Shown piece after piece: positions 1 through 8,671 of a DNA stretch of 49,731 nt. Below the pieces are notes generated by a model that had not been told where the DNA came from, did no database searches, and was given only the letters and a program-made list of their open reading frames with translations. A program made the position numbers and the translations under genes. Origin of the DNA: Chloroflexi bacterium GWB2_54_36 (GTDB lineage: Bacteria > Chloroflexota > Anaerolineae > Anaerolineales > Anaerolineaceae). Every line of letters begins with the position of its first letter. The stretch's first letter is position 1. The DNA lies in the NCBI GenBank assembly GCA_001796355.1, contig MGMG01000079.1, forward strand, positions 1 to 49,731, read 5' to 3'.

Positions 1-219
1 AATCGGGAAGCACTATTGCTCTGGCAAGTCATTCGATTGTTAAAGAACGATGGATTTTTCTGACTCGAATTTACAGAAAAAAGGTTGCGTAATCTTCCTA
101 ACGGTATTATACGCAAATTGATCAACTACTGCTGCGTGCAGGGCAAGCAAGAACCAGTGTTCGCCGGTTTGGCTTATTTGCATGACCTGACGCACAAATG
201 GCACGGATTCAGGATTTTT

Positions 220-263
220 GCTCATAACCCGGAGGTCAGTGGTTCGAATCCACTCCCCGCTAC
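220..263 (+). pseudogene. tRNA 3'-half fragment (fMet/Met-like), no 5' half
   Basis: The stretch reads as the 3' half of a tRNA: an anticodon loop with CAT, a short variable region, a T-arm with GGTTCGAATCC, and the 3' acceptor strand CCCCGCT followed by A. The matching GCGGGG 5' strand and D-arm are absent upstream, so it cannot fold into a tRNA. A hairpin terminator follows directly. A related copy lies at 18771-18801 and a more diverged one at 19146-19189. It could be an attachment-site remnant or a decayed tRNA duplicate. Confidence 0.6.
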
Positions 264-271
264 TGTTTCGG

Positions 272-295
272 AAACGCCCAGAAATAGGCGTTTTT
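272..295 (+). terminator. Rho-independent terminator after the tRNA fragment
   Basis: A perfect 7-bp stem (AAACGCC with GGCGTTT) and an 8-nt loop run into five T's on the plus strand. It fits termination of the original tRNA transcript. A degraded version follows the second tRNA fragment near 18850. Confidence 0.7.
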
Positions 296-597
296 GGTTT
301 AAACATACGCTAATTCATTGGTATATTTATTTAGTCCAAGAATATCATTCCAATGGATTGGTTGCAATCTATCAATTTGGATAGGCTTCCATTTTCATTT
401 GAAAAGAATCAGAACAGACTTGTATGCTAACCGAAGCTACCTACTCTGCTTAATCGCCCGTACCACTGGCCACCAGACAACTGGATTAAGCATCTTGAAG
501 TATTTGATCAATTTTGTTATCTCTGGCTTTGCCCATTTCTTGGATAGCCAACTTTTCTTGAGGGTATTCAAAAGTCTTTCTATTATCGAAGGGAAAG
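296..597. other. Intergenic, no supported gene
   Basis: The open frames here have no recognisable protein character. Positions 300-400 resemble 18870-18990: both contain a GGTTTAAACAT-type stretch and a CAATCTAT...GATAG stretch, so they belong to the direct repeat carrying the tRNA fragments. Confidence 0.4.
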
Positions 598-780
598 TTA
601 TAGCAGTTGATCCAACAGATCGATCAGCCCCTGGTCACCACCCGCAGGTGGAAACCAGTCCACAAGCACTACTTCGGCCTGCTGGTCTAGAATGGCTTCT
701 CCAAAACCTACCAATCCAAGGTTAATTGCAACTAACGGTTCAGATAAAAGCGATTGAATAAAATTTTCTTTTTCTTCCAT
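598..780 (-). CDS. Small FdrA-domain-like protein (60 aa)
   Basis: A 60-residue protein with the pattern INLGLxxFGEAILDQQAEVVLVDWFPPAGGD. The VDWxPPAGGD ending is typical of short proteins encoded beside fdrA and DUF1116 genes in anaerobes, some named FdrA-domain proteins. It has no signal peptide or membrane segment. Its ATG lies one base after the fdrA stop, and its GAGGAG ribosome site sits inside the end of fdrA, so translation is probably coupled. It is last in the seven-gene minus-strand operon. A subunit or regulatory role in the carbamoyltransferase-type complex is inferred; its own biochemistry is not known to me. Confidence 0.75.
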   Translation of the reverse strand: MEEKENFIQSLLSEPLVAINLGLVGFGEAILDQQAEVVLVDWFPPAGGDQGLIDLLDQLL

Positions 781-781
781 A

Positions 782-2305
782 TTAACTCCTCAATAATTTA
801 ACACAATATTTGGTGGCAGCCGCATTACTTTGGAATGTGATCACGCCTGCGGTTTGTAACGCCAGTTTTTGTGATTCATACCCCTGCGGATCCAGTTCCG
901 TTGCCGTGATGGAAGCCACGAAGGTTATTTTCTCGCCGCGCCGAGCAGCGATTTGTTGAGCGGTTTGGATGGCCGGCAGCAGATCATTCACCGGGTCCAT
1001 GGAACTGTTATAGCCCAGAATAAAATCCAGCAAAACAACCGCAACGCTTGGATCTTCAGCCTCGGCAATGACCCGTTGGGCCCGCTGGCTGCCATCGATC
1101 ATCGGGTGCGGCCGGCCGCGGGTGTAAATATCGTCGCCCATATCCACCAGGCTGTGCTGTTGGCTGTGGTCAGGATGCTGCAAAGCATAGCGTTTGTCCA
1201 GCGGTGAATTCGAATAGACCGGGATGTTATGTGACTGGAGGATCTGTTGCGATTGGTAACAGAATGTACCCCCGGCAAACAATCCACGTAAGTATTGCTG
1301 CGTGGGATGCTGGCTGCTGAGGCCTCCAGCATATGTAACTTGCCCCACGATATTTTCAAGCCAGGCTCCCTGTTCCCCGGTAGCCAGAGATGCCGCTTCG
1401 TCGATCGTGCTTGCCAATCGGAATGAATCTCCAGCGCCGAAGACATCTTCGTGAATCCCCAGGAAGCAGGCTACCACTGGCTTGGTACAACTGGTCAAGG
1501 CGGCAGACAGCATGGGCAATGTTTTTCGCCCGGGCGGTTTGGAAATGACCGCGATGACTTCTGTCTTTGGATCATTTTCAAGCGCCTTCAACGCTGCCAA
1601 CGTGGTCATTCCACCGACTGCATCCGACAAATCACGGCTGCCAGTGCCGATCGCGTGCGATATGCCGCTTCCAAGATGATGCACCAGGCAGGTGAACTCC
1701 TGGATTCCGGTTCCGGATGGCCCAATTACACCGATCGGTCCACTCCGTACCCGGTTTGCAAACCCAATTCCGACGCCGTTCAAAATGCTGGTGCCACAAT
1801 CCGGCCCCATAACCAGTACGCCGCGCTCTTTGGCCAGGTGCTTGATCTCGATCTCGTCATCGAGGCTGACATTATTGCTAAACAAAAAGACATTCAAACC
1901 CCGTTCTACTGCCAAGCGGGCTTCACGAGCGGCATACTCGCCTGGGACCGAGATCACGACCAGGTTGGCATTTGGCTTGGATTCCAGACCGTCCTGAAGG
2001 GTGTGGAAACTAGAGCGGCTTTTACTTTCTGCACTCACTTCAAGGAATTGGTCGAACCGCTCCAGCAATTGATCCGCGGTATGTTGGCTATCGGCTGCAA
2101 CCACCACAATCAAATCGTTGGGTTGGGCGGTCTGCAACCGGGGATCCTGGATGCCCATTTCGATGAGCGTTTGTTTGTTCTCTTCACTGCCCATGACCAC
2201 CGCTGATTGGATGACACCCTCCGATTCAGATAGACGCTTATTCACGCCCATCAGGAAAACCGAGTCGTAGTATTGGTTTTTTTTGATAATCAAACTGGTT
2301 GCCAT
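782..2305 (-). CDS. fdrA: FdrA family protein (succinyl-CoA-synthetase-like; oxamate carbamoyltransferase-type subunit)
   Basis: A 507-residue cytosolic protein of the FdrA family, which has the CoA-binding/ligase fold of succinyl-CoA synthetase alpha subunits. Visible are the N-terminal KKNQYYDSVFLMG region, a Rossmann-like segment around residues 110-170 ending in MGPDCGTSIL, and the GPIGVIGPSGTGIQEF nucleotide-binding-like turn near 190-205. From recalled work, E. coli FdrA, with the DUF1116 and DUF2877 proteins, forms an oxamate carbamoyltransferase in allantoin catabolism. The adjacent DUF1116 gene, 10 bp upstream, supports the same kind of complex. No DUF2877 or carbamate kinase gene is in the window, so substrate and complex composition are uncertain. 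An AGGA site precedes the ATG. Confidence 0.88.
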   Translation of the reverse strand: MATSLIIKKNQYYDSVFLMGVNKRLSESEGVIQSAVVMGSEENKQTLIEMGIQDPRLQTAQPNDLIVVVAADSQHTADQLLERFDQFLEVSAESKSRSSFHTLQDGLESKPNANLVVISVPGEYAAREARLAVERGLNVFLFSNNVSLDDEIEIKHLAKERGVLVMGPDCGTSILNGVGIGFANRVRSGPIGVIGPSGTGIQEFTCLVHHLGSGISHAIGTGSRDLSDAVGGMTTLAALKALENDPKTEVIAVISKPPGRKTLPMLSAALTSCTKPVVACFLGIHEDVFGAGDSFRLASTIDEAASLATGEQGAWLENIVGQVTYAGGLSSQHPTQQYLRGLFAGGTFCYQSQQILQSHNIPVYSNSPLDKRYALQHPDHSQQHSLVDMGDDIYTRGRPHPMIDGSQRAQRVIAEAEDPSVAVVLLDFILGYNSSMDPVNDLLPAIQTAQQIAARRGEKITFVASITATELDPQGYESQKLALQTAGVITFQSNAAATKYCVKLLRS

Positions 2306-2315
2306 TGATTGTTCC

Positions 2316-3563
2316 TCAGACTCCCTGGTATTTGTGGCTATATGCTTTTAGCGCCTGGACAAAACATTCCATGGGCGCGCGCACCAGTCCGGCGCCAATT
2401 TTGGGATAACCCGGATCTTTGTGGGCAATGGCCGTATCGATAATGGGTGTAACACCCGTTTGCACCACCTTGCGGATGTCAATCCCCAGCGGCGCTCCGG
2501 CAAAGCTAAATGCTGGCATGCGGTAAAAAGGATGCGTCGCTGTAGTAATATTTTTCATCTCGCGGGTATAGCCCAGGGCTTCATCGGGCGTTCCGCCAAC
2601 CAGGCTTAAAATACCCGGTGCGCCGCCGAGAACAAACCCGCCCCAGCCGACCGTTTCGGTTATAGCTGAATCACCCATGTCTAAGCCCGCATCCTGTGCA
2701 GAGTAGCCAGGCACATATAACCCATCGACAGACGGTGCGGGCGTAGTGAACCAGGAATCTCCCAGGCCACTCACACGAATACCGAACTCGGTTCCATTGC
2801 GGCACATGGCTGTAACAATGGTGCTGTATTCTACATCTCGAGCAGGATCCGCGATAGCTTTACCAGCCGCCATGGCTAATCCTAAAAAGATCAGGTTGTG
2901 GTTCTTAAGCAGGTACAACGTGCTGATCTGATCCTGGGTTGAGATATCGGCTTTTGCCAGACCGACCGCCATGGCATTGCCAAAAAGAGCAGATGAAGCG
3001 CTGTGCCGGTTGTGGAGTTCGTCCCCCATTTGCAAGGCCTGGGCGATGATGGGTTTGAGAGGGAGTTCGCCTTCCGCTTTTAAAGCCGCCCGTAAGGAAG
3101 GCGCAAACACATCGCGCCATTTGCGCAATCCGTCTAGCGCGGCTTCACTATAATCTCCAAACTGCTGCGCACCCTCTACCTGGCGGCAGTACGCCCGGTT
3201 CCCAAAAGCCTTGTTCTCGACCACATACACCCACGCGTTTGCAGAAATTGTACCGGCCATCGGCCCAACGGTTTGGTAATGGTGGTTGGGCTCCAGGATG
3301 ATCTCGCCATTCTCGAGCATTGCAACCGCTTTTTCAGGGGTTTTAGCCCACTGTTCGTATAGCACCTGCCCGATGATGGCTCCTCGCTGGGCTCCGCACA
3401 TTCTGTTCCAGGGTATGGGGGGGCCGGAATGAGTGATCATTTTGTCTTTCATTCCTGGAATCACTTCGATTGCCGGTGCAATATCGACCAAAACCGGATC
3501 ACCGTCGATCATGCGTTTTACTGCCGTTTGATTGGCCGCTTCGATTTTCTGTTTTATGTCCAT
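2316..3563 (-). CDS. DUF1116 family protein (YlbE/AllG-like)
   Basis: A 415-residue protein with the DUF1116 pattern: the N-terminal AIEVIPGMKDKMITHSGPPI segment, the WNRMCGAQRGAIIGQ motif, and the central PMAGTISANAWVYVVEN and NGTEFGIRVSG segments. No signal peptide or membrane segment is seen. Family members are encoded next to fdrA and, in E. coli, are reported as part of the oxamate carbamoyltransferase that yields carbamoyl phosphate. Here it lies between the ABC importer genes and fdrA, suggesting that the imported compound feeds this enzyme. A GGGAG site lies six bases before the ATG. The family assignment is firm; the substrate is inferred. Confidence 0.88.
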   Translation of the reverse strand: MDIKQKIEAANQTAVKRMIDGDPVLVDIAPAIEVIPGMKDKMITHSGPPIPWNRMCGAQRGAIIGQVLYEQWAKTPEKAVAMLENGEIILEPNHHYQTVGPMAGTISANAWVYVVENKAFGNRAYCRQVEGAQQFGDYSEAALDGLRKWRDVFAPSLRAALKAEGELPLKPIIAQALQMGDELHNRHSASSALFGNAMAVGLAKADISTQDQISTLYLLKNHNLIFLGLAMAAGKAIADPARDVEYSTIVTAMCRNGTEFGIRVSGLGDSWFTTPAPSVDGLYVPGYSAQDAGLDMGDSAITETVGWGGFVLGGAPGILSLVGGTPDEALGYTREMKNITTATHPFYRMPAFSFAGAPLGIDIRKVVQTGVTPIIDTAIAHKDPGYPKIGAGLVRAPMECFVQALKAYSHKYQGV

Positions 3564-3731
3564 TTCATCTCCCTGACCTGTTCAAAAATGGATGAGATGA
3601 GTCATCTGGTGTGCGATCAAGGTCATTTGCCTTATCAGCACACCGCATGATTCATAGAGGATACCGGGCTCTCTGGGGATGCCCCCGATCATCCCCAGAG
3701 GTTATCGAACACCTGAAACGACAATTACTCT
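3564..3731. other. 168-bp gap between importer and catabolic halves of the operon
   Basis: This gap is larger than the others in the operon and could hold a second promoter or a processing site for the DUF1116-fdrA half. A GGGGATG...CATCCCC imperfect inverted repeat lies near 3673-3703. I see no coding sequence. Confidence 0.35.
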
Positions 3732-4913
3732 TTATTTCGGGCTTCCGACCACGCCCTGAACAAACCAGTCAACATTGCTCATCGCGTCATCGGTCAGCAC
3801 TTCACCTTCTTTGATCTTGATCTCGCCATTCTGGTCCTTGATGGGGCCGGCGAAGGTGACGATCTTACCGGATTCCAGGTCAGCCTCCACCTGAGAAACC
3901 TTGTCAACGACTTCCTGCGGTACTTTTGGACCGAATGGAGCGATCGCCATGCAGCCGTCTGCCAGACCGCAACGCAGGAAGATCGGTTCCCAGGTCTCGT
4001 CAATCACTGTGGAGGCCAGCCAGGTGAACTTATCGCCGAGGGTAAAGCCTTGGCCGGTGATCCAGTACTCTGGCGCAAACTGCTGCGCTGCCAGGTTCTG
4101 ATAACCGATAGAGTAGACGCCCCTGGATTCTGCCGTTGAGATCACAGTTTGCGGTGAATCGACATGCATGCTGATGACGTCCACTTCCTGATTGATTAGC
4201 GAATTGGTCGTTTCGGCTTCCTTGGCACTGTCACCCCAGCCAAAAGTATACGCTACGATCACCTGGACATCCGGGTTAACCGACTGGGCGCCAAGTGTGT
4301 ATGCGTTGACGAAAACATCCGTCCAGGCCAGCGGGAACGCAGCCACAAAACCCAGTTTGTTGGTCTCAGTCATCATCCCTGCGGCAACACCCATCATGTA
4401 CCAAACATCCGGTGGTTTGCCAAAGATATTGGCAAAATTCCCGCTCATTTCCCATCCGCCAACATGCTCAAAAATTACATCAGGGTACTTTTGAGCCAGG
4501 TCAAGGGCGGGATATTGGTGTGCATAGGCTGTGGCGAAAATCATCTTTGCGCCCTGCGAAATCATATTCTCGATAGTAGTCGTCGCACCAGCCTCATCGT
4601 AAACATTTTCGGCTTCAATGATTTCGACACAGGAAATGTTCTCCTGAATAGCGACTACCGCCTCGTGCATGGCCTGGTTATATCCGGCGTCCATGATGGG
4701 ACCACCATAAGTTGCGCCGACAATCAGGCAGGGTGGTTCTTCGGTCGGGACTTCGGTTGGGGGCACTTCTGTGGGCGGCACCTCTGTCGCCGGTACTGCT
4801 GTGGGTTGAACCGGAGCTTCCGGTGCCGCAGTTGGTGTTGCCTGTGGGGCGCATGCAGAAATCGCAAGCACGGCAACAATTAATATGGTGAGGATTCTAA
4901 ATAATCTTTTCAT
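3732..4913 (-). CDS. BMP family ABC transporter substrate-binding lipoprotein
   Basis: A 393-residue lipoprotein. A basic N-terminus and hydrophobic helix end in the lipobox LAISAC with the acylated Cys near residue 21. A Pro/Thr/Glu-rich linker of about 40 residues then leads to a periplasmic-binding-protein fold. The GATYGGPIMDAGYNQAMHEAV segment and the later FEHVGGWE, TDVFVNAY and GYQNLAAQQFAPEYWITGQGF segments match the BMP (PnrA/TmpC-like) family, which binds nucleosides and related compounds. Its position after two matching permease genes and before DUF1116/fdrA suggests a purine or ureide ligand, which is inference. An AGGAG site precedes the ATG. Confidence 0.9.
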   Translation of the reverse strand: MKRLFRILTILIVAVLAISACAPQATPTAAPEAPVQPTAVPATEVPPTEVPPTEVPTEEPPCLIVGATYGGPIMDAGYNQAMHEAVVAIQENISCVEIIEAENVYDEAGATTTIENMISQGAKMIFATAYAHQYPALDLAQKYPDVIFEHVGGWEMSGNFANIFGKPPDVWYMMGVAAGMMTETNKLGFVAAFPLAWTDVFVNAYTLGAQSVNPDVQVIVAYTFGWGDSAKEAETTNSLINQEVDVISMHVDSPQTVISTAESRGVYSIGYQNLAAQQFAPEYWITGQGFTLGDKFTWLASTVIDETWEPIFLRCGLADGCMAIAPFGPKVPQEVVDKVSQVEADLESGKIVTFAGPIKDQNGEIKIKEGEVLTDDAMSNVDWFVQGVVGSPK

Positions 4914-5005
4914 TTCCTTCTCCTTTGTAAATTCTCTAAGCCACTCAATATTGTGACCAAAATTGGATTAATCCGAAGAGCCTCCTTTCACGAACTTTAG
5001 TTGTT

Positions 5006-5923
5006 TTATTCTGTACCTTGATAGACCCTGCCGAGGGTGGCAGGAGCTGAATGTTTACGCGTGCCTCCCCAAATCAGCAGCACAGTCAGAGTCAGGATGA
5101 AGGGGATCATGTCTAACAAGAATGGCGAAACATTTACTCCACTTACCTGGAGGAGCAACTGGAACGCAACTGCGCCGCTGAATACCAGAACGCCGGCTAT
5201 CGCCCGAATCGGATGCCATTTGGAGAAGATAACCAAAGCAATGGCGATAAATCCCCGCCCACCCGTCATATATTCAGCCCAGTTCATAGTAAAAGCGATG
5301 GACAGGTGGGCAGCGCCCAACCCCGCCAGCAATCCACCCACGAACAGTGCCTGGAACTTGATCATTCCCGGATTCCGACCGGAAGCGTACGCTGTCTCTG
5401 CGTTTTCGCCCACGGCTCGCAACCCCAGGCCCCAGCGGGTACGGTATAGCAACCACCAGATGAAGAAGGTCATCGGAATGACCAGATAGATCAGAAAATC
5501 GAATTTGAACAGCGAGGTGTACCGCAGTGGCAGCTCCCCAGGCCCTGGGATCATATATCTTGGTAAACTATTGATTAATTTCCCGACGAAAGGTTTCCCG
5601 ATCAAGGCACTCAAACCGTACCCAAAAAAGAGAACGGCCAGGCCGCTGGCGAGTTGATTGGCTTTGCGTGTAATGACCAGGTAACCAAAAACCAAATTAC
5701 TCAGCCCGCCGGCCAGCATCGCTGCCAATACACCCAGAAATGGGTTGCCCGTGCTGACGGTCACTCCGTATCCAGTAGCCGCGCTGATTAATAGCACGCC
5801 TTCCAGCCCAAGGTTGACGGTTCCGGAGCGTTCCGTCACGACTTCGCCTAGGGTGGCATACAACAACGAGGTTCCCGAAAAAATTGTGCTAGATAACACG
5901 CCCAACAATGCGAGCAGGCTCAT
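5006..5923 (-). CDS. BMP-type ABC transporter permease (second subunit)
   Basis: A 305-residue inner-membrane permease of the branched-chain/nucleoside (BPD_transp_2) type with about eight hydrophobic segments. GTSLLYATLGEVVTERSGTVNLGLEGVLL near the N-terminus and WGLGLRAVGENAETAYASGRNP near residue 165 (the ATPase-contact loop) are characteristic of the YufQ/NupQ-like partner in nucleoside importers. The start overlaps the end of the upstream permease gene in an ATGA, so translation is coupled. The gene for the binding protein follows after 92 bp. Confidence 0.9.
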   Translation of the reverse strand: MSLLALLGVLSSTIFSGTSLLYATLGEVVTERSGTVNLGLEGVLLISAATGYGVTVSTGNPFLGVLAAMLAGGLSNLVFGYLVITRKANQLASGLAVLFFGYGLSALIGKPFVGKLINSLPRYMIPGPGELPLRYTSLFKFDFLIYLVIPMTFFIWWLLYRTRWGLGLRAVGENAETAYASGRNPGMIKFQALFVGGLLAGLGAAHLSIAFTMNWAEYMTGGRGFIAIALVIFSKWHPIRAIAGVLVFSGAVAFQLLLQVSGVNVSPFLLDMIPFILTLTVLLIWGGTRKHSAPATLGRVYQGTE

Positions 5924-6984
5924 GCGGTTTTCCTCTTCAATAATTTAGGAAGCACTGGTTTTGCGAGAACCACGAAGAGCGTAAACGCCAGTAAAAGGTT
6001 GATGACCGCATAGGGCAGTCCAATTGTTATTTGAAGCATGTTTCCACCGGTAAGGATGATCGACACCACAAAGGCCATCAGCAATATTCCTAATGGATCG
6101 CCGCCGGCCAGCCAGCTGATCAGAAATCCCATATAACCGTAGCCTGGCGAAAAATTCGGGATCAACAGACCATAAAATCCGGATACCTGTGCCATCCCTG
6201 CCAGTCCGGCGATTCCGCCGCTGATGCAGAAAACGATAATCATATAGGGTGCGATCGGGATGCCGTTCCTCCTGGCTGCCTGGACGTTGCCGCCAATCGA
6301 ACGCATTTCCAGTCCCCAGCGGGTCTTTTTCATCACAAACCAGAAGAGCACCAATAGCACCAGTCCGAACACAATTCCCAGGTGAATGCGGGTGCCGAAG
6401 AATGTCGGCAATCGTGCGGCATCCACGAAATTGGGGGTCATGTTCGTCTCGCGGGGCGAGTGCCAGTAACCAAAAACCAATAGCCCCGCGATCTTGGGCG
6501 CGATCATGTTCATTAACAATGTAGTAATGGTTTCATTTACCAGCCCGATCGATCTGAAGAACGCCGGCAGGAATGCCCAGAGCGCTCCACCGAGGATGCC
6601 AAGCAATCCCATGATCGGCAGCACCAACCAGCCTGGCAGGTCTTTGAATGCCAATGCAGCAAAAGTCGCAAAGATTGCCCCCAAATACAACTGCCCTTCA
6701 CCGCCAACATTGATCATGCCAATTCTCGAAGGGAGCGCCACGGCTAGCGCAGTCAGCAGGATTGGGATCATCGCAACAATGACTTCCGAAAAGCCATAAG
6801 CGCTGCCAAAAGTTGCGCTAAATAAGTCGCGGTACGAAGGGATTGGCTTATTTCCAGTGATCAGCAAAATCCCAGCGAAAAGGAGAAGCGCTAATAAAAT
6901 TGTTAATCCATAACGCACGGCATGTTGGAAAAATTTATGATGTAGGATGGATTTTACGGGAAGCGATTCAATGCGTTGTGACAT
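5920..6984 (-). CDS. BMP-type ABC transporter permease (first subunit)
   Basis: A 354-residue membrane protein, the YufP/NupP-like permease. An N-terminal helix (TILLALLLFAGILLITG) is followed by a loop and about eight more hydrophobic segments. Diagnostic segments are PSRIGMINVGGEGQLYLGAIFATF near residue 85 and WGLEMRSIGGNVQAARRNGIP near 220, the coupling loop for the ATPase. It overlaps the ATPase gene by 17 bp and the next permease by 4 bp, so the three membrane-complex genes form one tightly packed unit. Confidence 0.9.
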   Translation of the reverse strand: MSQRIESLPVKSILHHKFFQHAVRYGLTILLALLLFAGILLITGNKPIPSYRDLFSATFGSAYGFSEVIVAMIPILLTALAVALPSRIGMINVGGEGQLYLGAIFATFAALAFKDLPGWLVLPIMGLLGILGGALWAFLPAFFRSIGLVNETITTLLMNMIAPKIAGLLVFGYWHSPRETNMTPNFVDAARLPTFFGTRIHLGIVFGLVLLVLFWFVMKKTRWGLEMRSIGGNVQAARRNGIPIAPYMIIVFCISGGIAGLAGMAQVSGFYGLLIPNFSPGYGYMGFLISWLAGGDPLGILLMAFVVSIILTGGNMLQITIGLPYAVINLLLAFTLFVVLAKPVLPKLLKRKTA

Positions 6985-8506
6985 GGTTCCCCTGTGATCC
7001 GGTCATGAGGTAACCGATTTGGTAATAATCAGTCTCCGATGGTTTAAATTCACCTGCGATCCGGCCTTCATAAAGAACGATCAACCGGTCACAAAGTGAA
7101 AAAAGCTCTTCAAGATCTTCTGAAATCAACAGAACGCCGGCGCCTTCGTTTCTGGCTCTCATCAATTCCTGCCGCGCTACCAATGTGCTCTGAACGTCCA
7201 ATCCACGCGTAAGATAGGAGGCGACGATCAGTTGAGAATCTTTCATCATCTCCCGCGCAATGATCAAACGCTGCAGGTTGCCGCCCGATAAAGATTTGGC
7301 GGGCAGGTAGTAAGAAAAGGTAAAGCCAAACTTTTCCAGGGACTGCCGCGCGTCTTCCTGCACCAATTTCCAGTCCATCGTTAACCCACCATGCCTGGAG
7401 TAATCCGCGGTGCGGGTTACTGCCATGTTCTCCAGCACGGACATGAAAGGCACTGTTGCCATCGTCAACGGATTTTCCGGAACGAATCCCAAACCAAAAT
7501 CCCGCATTTTTCTAGTCGTGGAATGAGTAAAATCCTGGGCTTTCAGGAGCTTCCTGCCGCCTGCAACCTTTTCTATTCCCAGAATCGCGTCGCATAATTC
7601 TTTTTGCCCATTCCCTGAAACCCCTGCTACCCCAACTATTTCGCCTGGGAATATTTTCAAAGCGATGTTTTTCAGGCTAACTTCAGTCCCCTCGCCATGG
7701 GTGCTGAAAGAGACTAATTCCAAAACTGGATCCAGCGCTCGTGGTAGGTCCTCCCGTTCGATCTGCGCCGTCAGCTGCTTGTCGAACATCAGCTGGACCA
7801 GCTTTTCATGGTTTGCTTCAGAGCACAAAATTGTCCCGGCAACTCGACCAGCTCGCAGCACAGTGATCCTATCGGTGCACTCCATGACTTCCTTGAGCTT
7901 GTGTGTAATTAAAATAATGGCGTAACCATTCTGTCTTAATTTTCGTAACACCTCGAATAAACTTTCAACCTCGTGCGGCGCTAATACTCGGGTGGGTTCA
8001 TCGAGAATTAAGATCTTTGCATCTGAAAGCAACAATTTGAGGATTTCTACTTTTTGTTGGACGCCAATGGATAAATGGGCCACCATATCATCGGGGTTTA
8101 CCTCAAGACCATACAGCCTGGATTGTTCAAAAATACGCTTTCGTATTTGGGCGGGGTTGTATAAACCCGGCAAGTCTTTTAGGAACAGAGCAATGTTTTC
8201 AAGTACACTCATCGCAGGGATGAGGTTTAATACCTGAAAGACCATGCCAATGTTCAACTGCCGGGCATCAGCCGGCGATTTAATCCGGGTTTCTTTGCCA
8301 TCAACCCATATTCTGCCGTCATCCGCCCGGTAAAACCCGTACAGGATTTTCATCAACGTGCTCTTCCCGGCGCCATTTTCGCCTAAGAGTGCATGAATTT
8401 CCCCCGGGAAGATATCCAGGTCAATGTTGTTATTAGCCAGAACGCCCGGAAACGCCTTCATAATTCCACGTAGGCTGACCAGCGGTTGTTGTGAGGATTG
8501 TTCCAC
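6968..8506 (-). CDS. Tandem ABC transporter ATPase of the nucleoside/sugar type
   Basis: A 512-residue cytoplasmic ATPase with two fused nucleotide-binding domains, as in sugar and nucleoside importers (MglA/RbsA/YufO-like). Domain 1 has Walker A GENGAGKST, the signature LSIGVQQKVEILK and Walker B ILILDEPTRVL. Domain 2 has a degenerate Walker A (VSGNGQKEL), the signature LSGGNLQRLIIAREM and a modified Walker B ending in TRGLDVQ. This asymmetry is normal for the family. The start is GTG with only a weak upstream ribosome site. It is the first gene of the operon, whereas the binding protein is more often first in such systems. Confidence 0.9.
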   Translation of the reverse strand: MEQSSQQPLVSLRGIMKAFPGVLANNNIDLDIFPGEIHALLGENGAGKSTLMKILYGFYRADDGRIWVDGKETRIKSPADARQLNIGMVFQVLNLIPAMSVLENIALFLKDLPGLYNPAQIRKRIFEQSRLYGLEVNPDDMVAHLSIGVQQKVEILKLLLSDAKILILDEPTRVLAPHEVESLFEVLRKLRQNGYAIILITHKLKEVMECTDRITVLRAGRVAGTILCSEANHEKLVQLMFDKQLTAQIEREDLPRALDPVLELVSFSTHGEGTEVSLKNIALKIFPGEIVGVAGVSGNGQKELCDAILGIEKVAGGRKLLKAQDFTHSTTRKMRDFGLGFVPENPLTMATVPFMSVLENMAVTRTADYSRHGGLTMDWKLVQEDARQSLEKFGFTFSYYLPAKSLSGGNLQRLIIAREMMKDSQLIVASYLTRGLDVQSTLVARQELMRARNEGAGVLLISEDLEELFSLCDRLIVLYEGRIAGEFKPSETDYYQIGYLMTGSQGNHVTTH

Positions 8507-8620
8507 TAGGCTTATCCAGAATGAGGAGTTTGAGAATCGTTCAGTTCATTAATGGTACAGAAATTAGCTAACGATTTTAAGAGTAAGAGTTACGCGATTT
8601 GAAATGCTAATAGGCGTAAA

Positions 8621-8651
8621 AACCACCCCCGTAGTTTTTACGGGGGTGGTT
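8621..8651 (-). terminator. Strong rho-independent terminator after the NarL-type regulator
   Basis: A perfect 13-bp stem (AACCACCCCCGTA with its complement) and a 5-nt loop run into TTTTT on the minus strand. It lies 20 bp past the regulator stop and separates the two-component genes from the importer operon, whose promoter must lie between about 8507 and 8620. Confidence 0.9.
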
Positions 8652-8671
8652 GGCTCCAATTTTTTGTCAAC

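Noticed and set aside
450..571. Minus-strand frame with KKSWLSKKWAKPEITKLIKY, resembling a RiPP leader peptide
   Set aside because: It has only a TTG start, no ribosome site, and no RiPP maturation gene anywhere in the window. The resemblance is to a short, common pattern.
318..725. 135-codon plus-strand open frame
   Set aside because: It overlaps the real minus-strand 60-residue FdrA-like gene and has no family pattern or ribosome site.
1451..2206. 251-codon plus-strand open frame inside fdrA
   Set aside because: It is an antisense shadow of fdrA with no protein-like motifs.
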